From Lota lota (Eukaryota > Chordata > Actinopteri > Gadiformes > Lotidae), in the NCBI GenBank assembly GCA_026745465.1, contig JACYXH010000363.1, forward strand, positions 3,552,001 to 3,616,000: a stretch of 64,000 nucleotides of DNA, written 5' to 3'. The notes below the pieces were generated by a model. The model was not told the origin of the DNA and ran no database searches. It was given only the letters and a program-made list of their open reading frames with translations. The first letter of the stretch is position 1. Every line of letters starts with the position of its first letter. The position numbers and the translations under genes are program-made. Below are positions 45,032 through 64,000 of the stretch, piece after piece.

Positions 45032-45037
45032 TTTATT
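45032..45037 (-). promoter_or_regulatory. gnrh2 polyadenylation signal
   Basis: AATAAA on the - strand about 170 nt after the gnrh2 stop, followed by GGATCTATTTTG. It is the first canonical signal after the stop. Confidence 0.6.
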
Positions 45038-45209
45038 AGAGGATATAAGTGCAACATGTACACAAGGAAAGGGTGTTTGGAACCTGTAATTGGCAATGTA
45101 TTATAGACCACAGAGAGCCAAGAAAAGAAATTAAAGAAGAAAATGTGTATGAAGCCCATTTAGTTAATTTACTCATTTCCCCTATTTAGAAAAGCAGTAT
45201 AAACTGATG

Positions 45210-45975
45210 TCACTTTCTCTTCTGTAATTCTCTGGCCAGGACATCCAACTGTGGACAAAAATATTAAGCCTGATAAATATCTTACTTAATAAAAAGAAAG
45301 CACTTGTGTTTGATTATCTGATTAGTTACGCTTTAAATAGGATTTATTTTGAATGTTGTTATCATTTCAATCAATACAGCATGTCGGATACAGTTTGAAC
45401 CCAACGTGTCCTTATGCATTTACTTACAAAAATGTTTCTCAGGATGCCCCTGTGCTGGGGCCTCAGGTAACTACACTCCCCCGCCTCACACAGCTTGATC
45501 TCGTCTGAAACCTGGAGGGGAGAGAGGGGGAGGGAAGCACAAGACACATTTGTCAACACATATTTACACACCAAAACAATCTGTGAAGCGAATAAAAACA
45601 AGGATGCAGGATAATCTAGTGTTGAAGGTGCATGAGTCAAAGCTAAAAGGTTCTAAGTTTGAACCCCAAATTCCCCAGTCATCTGCCTCACCCATACCTA
45701 CTCATGAATGACATGCATTAATTACTTTTTTGGCTGGTAAAAACTGAACTGTAACGCGCTTTAGATAAAGGTGTCTGATACAGGACCAAATAGTTAATTT
45801 AAAGTAGAGGCAAACTGGTTCACTCATACATTCCTACCTCAGAGGTGGTGAATGACTCAAGCTCTCTCTTTCCTCCAGGGTACCAACCATGAGACCAGTG
45901 TTGGGCGTTGGAGAGCTGAACCCCCAGACACAGCAGGAGGCCCAGAAGCAGCACCAGCCGAGACACATACATCAT
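45210..45975 (-). CDS. gnrh2: Prepro-gonadotropin-releasing hormone 2 (chicken GnRH-II)
   Basis: Neuropeptide precursor for the GnRH2 decapeptide, made mainly in the midbrain and acting on GnRH receptors in reproduction and feeding. Three coding exons: 45975-45838, 45511-45428, 45248-45210; all phase 0; 86 aa, the usual teleost length. A signal peptide ([20 protein letters not shown]...LSNA) leads straight to [10 protein letters not shown], the invariant GnRH2 decapeptide. Its first Gln becomes pyroglutamate, and the Gly before the KR cleavage site supplies the C-terminal amide. The GnRH-associated peptide follows ([15 protein letters not shown]) and ends [12 protein letters not shown]. The acceptor just before ATG (tggacag|GACCATG) implies a noncoding first exon. 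It lies downstream of ptpra in the same orientation, as in mammals. Confidence 0.98.
45635..45790 (+). mobile_element. SINE fragment in a gnrh2 intron
   Basis: Box B-like ggttctaagtttgaacccc near 45,649 and a tail gtaacgcgctttagataaag shared with the cd8b SINE. It lies in the intron between the GnRH decapeptide exon and the next. Confidence 0.6.
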
Positions 45976-46432
45976 GGTCCTGTCCACGAGAAGGATAGAT
46001 CACAACAATGGAATTCACAAACACAAAGAAGGAGTAAGACGTAGAAGTAAGTTTGATAACGCTTATGGGGAAATGTGATGTATGATTTGATACACTTTAA
46101 TCTCATTTTATATTTTAGTTAGCACTTCATAAAATAGCTTTGAATGAGATTTTCATGTTTTGCCATTATTATGAGCTAAACCTTTATTTTAATGCCAAGT
46201 CAATAATGTCTCAAGAGTGAAAAGCTCAGATTTTTCTTTCTAAAAGAACAGAGTTATCAGAATTATTTCATATTCAAGAACGTTCACAGCTTCCTGCTGG
46301 GAACAGTGATCGATGCAAAATACATATTAAACCGCATTATATAATTATTTTATTAAAAATGATCAATTCAGGTACAAACATGCTGCCTAGATACAGTTAA
46401 ACAGTGTTGCGCAAAGAAACATTCAAATTTAC

Positions 46433-46500
46433 CTTATAGTTCCTTTGTCACAACAGGTATCCACCCAGTTTCCTTGAATCTCTCAGTGTAGTATGTAGTC
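46433..46500 (-). other. gnrh2: Possible noncoding first exon of gnrh2
   Basis: A donor-like site (CTATAAG|gtaaat) on the - strand lies 440 bp upstream of the acceptor that precedes the gnrh2 ATG. GnRH genes normally have an untranslated exon 1 at about this distance. The 5' limit is a guess. Confidence 0.35.
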
Positions 46501-47468
46501 GATAGCTGGATGTTCAGGTAAAGCAGTCAGAACAACTATAGGCGGTGGTCCAGAGCGTCTGGTCATCCTTGGTATATGTACCAGTAGAGAGGGGTTTCCA
46601 GATCCCACGTCACTCTGTCCTGGTGTCCCTCTACCTCCGCCCACAATGTTGACCCTCTCTGCACCTTGACGCCACCAGGGGTCAAAGGATGGGTCTTGGG
46701 AGATGAGGGCTGCGAACCACTGGTGCTGTTGCAATTATCATGGGCAAACAATACTCAGGAGGGGGGCCCACCTCTGCAAATACTCCCCCCTTAAACACCC
46801 AGAAGGTTCCACCATTAGCCTCACAAAATGCATTTGACTGATCACATAATCTCCCAAGAGACCAAATCAGCCCGTGAGGAAGAGTGACTGAGCTGAGGAA
46901 GATGAGAAGCATATGCTGGCCTCCTGGGGAGGCCGTTTAGCATCTGCCTCCCCATCTGAAGCATCACGACAACCAGGGCCTCGTCAAGGTTTAAGCTGTA
47001 ATCCAAACACCTATACAGGAAGAAACAGGTTTTAGATGTACACCTATACAGGAAGCGGTCCTGCCAATTTACATGAGGATGTCATCTAACCCTGGATGAG
47101 GAAAACATTGAATAGCATGTTAAACAAACACCCAAGGGTCAGTAATACTGGGCCATCCTATGAGAAAGTTTATAATTAACAAAGAAAAGAAAGCATTACT
47201 ATTTAATTAGAAGGGGTTATTGGCAGATTGATTGACCACTGACACTCAGGAGGAATGCTTGCACACAAGACAAATGGGCAATTATTTGAAGCCCATTTGT
47301 CTCACTTTAGCCATTATGAGCACTGGATGTTGATGATGTGAAACAGCAAATGACAACACTTTGCTCCATTTCAGTTGGTGATGCCACATTGCAGATTGGA
47401 GCTGAAGAACAATTTGTCATTTGTAATTATACAAAATAACGAGGCAGGAATGATAAAATCTCAAGCAC
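46501..47468. other. gnrh2 upstream region
   Basis: About 1 kb between the possible gnrh2 exon 1 and the possible end of ptpra transcription. It includes an imperfect hairpin at 47266-47303 (arms GACAAATGGGC / GCCCATTTGTC). No gene was recognised; promoter elements of gnrh2 should lie here. Confidence 0.35.
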
Positions 47469-50400
47469 TTTATTATGTTGAACATTATCTTGCTTAAAAA
47501 GGCCAATTGGTATTATATAATTATATATAATTTGTTAGCATATATATAATTATATATACATATATTAAAATGTTGAATAACAAAACACTAGAGACAGACA
47601 GAGACAAATGAAAAAACAAACAGATTTGCTTAAGACATCAAATAAAAAAATGGCCAAAAACAGATAATCTCTAATACATTTTTAAAATGGTCCCAATACA
47701 GTTCAATATACACCTATTTGAAAGAAAAATATATAATAAAAAGCAAGGCAAGAAGACAATAATGAAATATAAATAACCTTACATTATGTACAAAGGGTGG
47801 TAGGTAGTGACCATTTTGACAACCGGAAGAAGAGCAAGTCATGTAAGGACATCAATGAGGGTTGGATAATGAAAGGGGGATATGCTTCAGCAGGGGAGTG
47901 TAAACTTCTCAAACTGAAATAAACATGACATGGATGAACACTCTGAATCTCCACTTCTTTACGTTTTTTTAGGGGGGGGGGTGGGGGGGGGTTAAGATAA
48001 AAAGGATCAATGAAGCAGTAGTTATTTTTTCTGTTGTGTACAATTAGGGGCCTACTGTGTACTATTTTTAACAGACCCAATAATTAAGTTAAATGAAATG
48101 GCGGCGCATTTAGGAAGAATGGAATAAGTGAGTGTGGCTGGAACAATAGTAGACAGTCAAAGATCTACTGCGAATAAAACCCTTTGGCTCCATCCATGGG
48201 CTATGCTGACGGCGGCATTTCATTTTACTCGTAGTTGGGGCGGGGCCACATAGATGGAGCTGCCGCAAACATGGAGCTGCTATCTGGGATCTGTGGGAAA
48301 TTCATTATGTTGCTAAAGATATTTCTTTGGGGGGAAAACCAAACTATGGAGGCACTTTTCGGAGATAACAAAGCAACGTTCGTCTGAAAAGTTGGCACAG
48401 TGTCATATATTCTTGTGACGTGATCATCTTGAGCAAACATTTGAAATTAAAACAAGACTAAACAGACAAACAGACCAGCTACAAGGGGAACCACACCACT
48501 CCTTCCTCTGCCGCCTCAGCGGCTTAAAGAGAAAGTTGGAAACGTAACAAAGAATTAACTAAACACAGTGGCACCTAACTACTTGTAACGCTTTGGAATG
48601 AGAGTTAACCTGAAATGGCAATGACAGTGCAGTGACAGCCAGCAGCCATGGGAAAGGTATTGACTGCTTCAAAATACAAGGACCCACGCACTCTGCCACA
48701 ACACCGGAGACTTGACACTGCTACTTTGGATTTCATTAATGAAAATTTTTAGGGTGCAAATTGCACATTATTATATTAGTCTTCAAACCAGTGATGACAG
48801 AATTGCATATTCTAACCTTCTAATCTTTTAAGCAACATTTCAAATGTGTGTGTTACACGCATTTAGTAGAATCAGATGATTGCAGTCAAAATAAGTTTGA
48901 ACTAGCTCTCCACTTTTTAAAAACCATGGAGGGACGTGCAAATTAAATATTAATTTATAAATCGTTGTTTTTAAAAGGTTGAAACAAAGAAAAATGAGAA
49001 GGGTGGGCAATTTATGCTCCGATAATCTTCAGGTAGGAGTGAACCTTTTGAACTCCAGTCAACTGTGGAAATGGACTAGTGTTGAATTTGTAAATTGAAA
49101 CAATCCTGTGCGTAGTCATTTCCTGAGTTGGCTGACCCCTGTGGATAGCTGACATCATTCATCTTTCATTACAATCATAAAGGGAATGGCTTCAAGGGTG
49201 ACCTCATTGGAAACACATGGCATCGCAAACCCAAGTCGAAAAATAATAATCCACTGCAAACATTTCAGAGCACACTCGTACAATTCATGAAAAGAAAGGT
49301 CCACTTTGGAAATTAATCGAAGCAACAGCTTTATAGTTTTACACAATAAAAAATTAACATTCTTCGGCATCAGTGACCTTGGTGAAATAATACAATCTCA
49401 TACCAAAATAAATGGTGACAAAATAGCATTGTGATGAAAGGCCAATATACAAATGGGAAGCAGTTAATTCATACAGAAAGGAAATACGTTTGATTTTGTG
49501 TTCTCCCCATCAATACTGATATGTGCTGAAGGTCCTTAAGCAAACACATGAACTACAGAATTAGTATATTTCCATGATTGGATTCTTATGGTTTCTCATG
49601 GTAATTAACGTGATTGTCATGCCTCGCATTTTATCAAATTTACTCGAAGGGGGAGGTCCAAAGTGTGGTGCATTACTTATCCATGCACCAGAAGACAGTT
49701 GTCTTGTCTTGTTTTTCCTAGACAGTTTGTGGAGGTGGTTTCCCACGTTCAGAGCTCAGGTGAATCAGGGGCTTTGGCACTGTGGGAAGGATGCAGATTG
49801 GGCTCCCTTTTTTTTGCGTACCAGGACGCATGTGCATTTATTTTGTGGGTTACCAAAATGGACGCCACATTGATGCCGACCGCCAAGACTCTTGTTACTT
49901 AAACTCCTGAACTGGAAGTCAATGGGGGGGGGGTAATTCTATAAATACATCAACCTGGGTTCTGCAAATCACTGCAGTCAGGTAGAGCAACTGATTTAGG
50001 CCATAAGACAAATCAAGTATTAGTCCCCATATAGAAACAAAATAAAAAGTATAATAACCCAGCTACATAGCCCCTAACAACCTTCCTTAACTGTGAACAC
50101 GAGCCAATAAAGCGTTGGATTTGTATTCATATATAGTTATATTATTTATATATATATTCCAATAAAATATGTTACAAATGCCACCCTAAAACGTGGCCAA
50201 CCTCAAAATGGTCTTAAAAAAAACTAAATAAAAGAAGCCTCAGGATCGGTATATATACATTTTCTAAAGAGAGAATCGAAGCTAATGGGACAAAAAGGGC
50301 TGTATTGACAAGACAAATATTACAAAATATTCAAGAAAGCATTTCAGTTTGTCGTGTTTTCCTGTGGGAAAGCTCTGGGTTCTGTTTTCCTGTGCCGAGA

Positions 50401-50579
50401 CTGTGGTTCCCTTTTCCTCTGGGAAGGTTCTTATAACACAACAACATGTGGTGGGGAACCTCGAGAAGTCCATCAGGTGAACCAAACTGTGCGTGAACGC
50501 GGATGTGTTTACAGCGGTGAGTTTATACTTCTTTTAACTGTGTGTTTGTGTGTGGTCGTCCGTCTGTGACCGCCGACCG
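47469..50579 (-). other. ptpra: Probable long 3' UTR of ptpra
   Basis: After the ptpra stop the - strand runs about 3.1 kb without another gene. At 47474-47469 lies AATAAAGTGCTTGAG, a typical mammalian-style poly(A) signal with its context. Whether nearer signals are used is unknown. A G-rich tract (47,971-47,990) and a hairpin-prone TATA run (47,515-47,570) flank this part. Confidence 0.35.
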
Positions 50580-63524
<12,945 letters not shown>

Positions 63525-63765
63525 TCTGCCCTACACACACACACGGGACCATGAGTCAAAGAGAACATCCCATCACAATGACATCTTTACCACAGCCTTG
63601 TGACCTGAAAACTAAACCACTGTTAGGACAGAAGGAGCCACTGGGCCCTCTAACCCCAGAGTTGAAGCCCACATGCTCATCATGTCAAGAAATGTGTCTA
63701 AATCTTGTTTTGAAACCAAAATGGAGTACTCACACATGAATGGGTGTGTTCACAAAGAGATCCCC

Positions 63766-63810
63766 TTACCTTAAGGAGCGGAGTTGGCATCAATTACTCA
63801 TTCGCACAGC
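63766..63810 (-). other. ptpra: Possible 5' UTR exon of ptpra
   Basis: An acceptor-like site (tgtgtgtgtag|GGCAGAATGG) lies just before the ptpra ATG, and a good donor (CTTAAG|gtaagg, exon end 63770) lies 240 bp upstream on the - strand. This suggests an untranslated exon; its 5' limit is not visible. Confidence 0.4.
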
Positions 63811-64000
63811 GTGGTCCTGAGTCAGGAGGAAAGGACAATGAATATACAGCGAATGGAACAACAACAATGCAGACTTTATCATAAGTATCATGATATGGGG
63901 AGCATAGGCGTAGATTTCAGTGGGGATTAAGGGGACAAGTCCCCCTCAATATTATAACATGTGTATTTGTCTATCCTCCCCAATAAAAATATTTTATTTT

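Overview
The window looks like teleost fish nuclear DNA. Reasons: split genes with GT-AG introns, very long dinucleotide microsatellites (about a dozen CA/GT tracts of 50-145 bp plus one 196-bp GA tract), tRNA-derived SINEs, a LINE fragment, and fish-type coding sequences (chicken-II GnRH precursor, CD8 tails with CXH motifs). The CA density recalls gadiform genomes, but that is a weak inference.

Five genes could be rebuilt exon by exon with consistent splice phases. (1) Calpastatin (cast), + strand, 8.7-21.0 kb: 30 exons are visible, all a multiple of three, encoding four inhibitory domains; the first coding exon was not found. (2) cd8a, - strand, 25.5-23.8 kb: 6 exons, 219 aa. (3) cd8b, - strand, 36.1-32.5 kb: 6 exons, 213 aa. 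(4) A four-zinc-finger gene whose C-terminus resembles mammalian KRCC1 (zmat1/krcc1-like), - strand, 44.6-39.9 kb: 7 exons, 583 aa. (5) gnrh2, - strand, 46.0-45.2 kb: 3 coding exons, 86 aa. (6) ptpra, - strand, 63.5-50.6 kb: 20 coding exons, 840 aa, the complete receptor tyrosine phosphatase alpha. That makes six recognised genes, five of them with a complete open frame.

Layout: 1-8.7 kb has no recognised gene; 8.7-21.4 kb is cast; 21.4-23.8 kb is AT-rich and repeat-rich; 23.8-36.1 kb is the cd8a/cd8b pair, with about 7 kb of repeat-bearing DNA between them that includes a 221-bp palindrome and a LINE fragment; 36.1-39.9 kb is intergenic with a degenerate GTTAGGG minisatellite; 39.9-64 kb holds three genes in tandem on the - strand. 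ptpra followed by gnrh2 matches the order known in mammals, and CD8 next to a KRCC1-like gene matches human 2p11.2.

The genes do not form one pathway. cd8a and cd8b form one coreceptor, gnrh2 is a neuropeptide, ptpra activates Src kinases, and cast inhibits calpain. I found no undescribed biological system. The most informative signals are inside cast, which is being reshaped by tandem duplication or gene conversion at several scales, and in the zinc-finger/KRCC1 gene, which suggests how mammalian KRCC1 arose.
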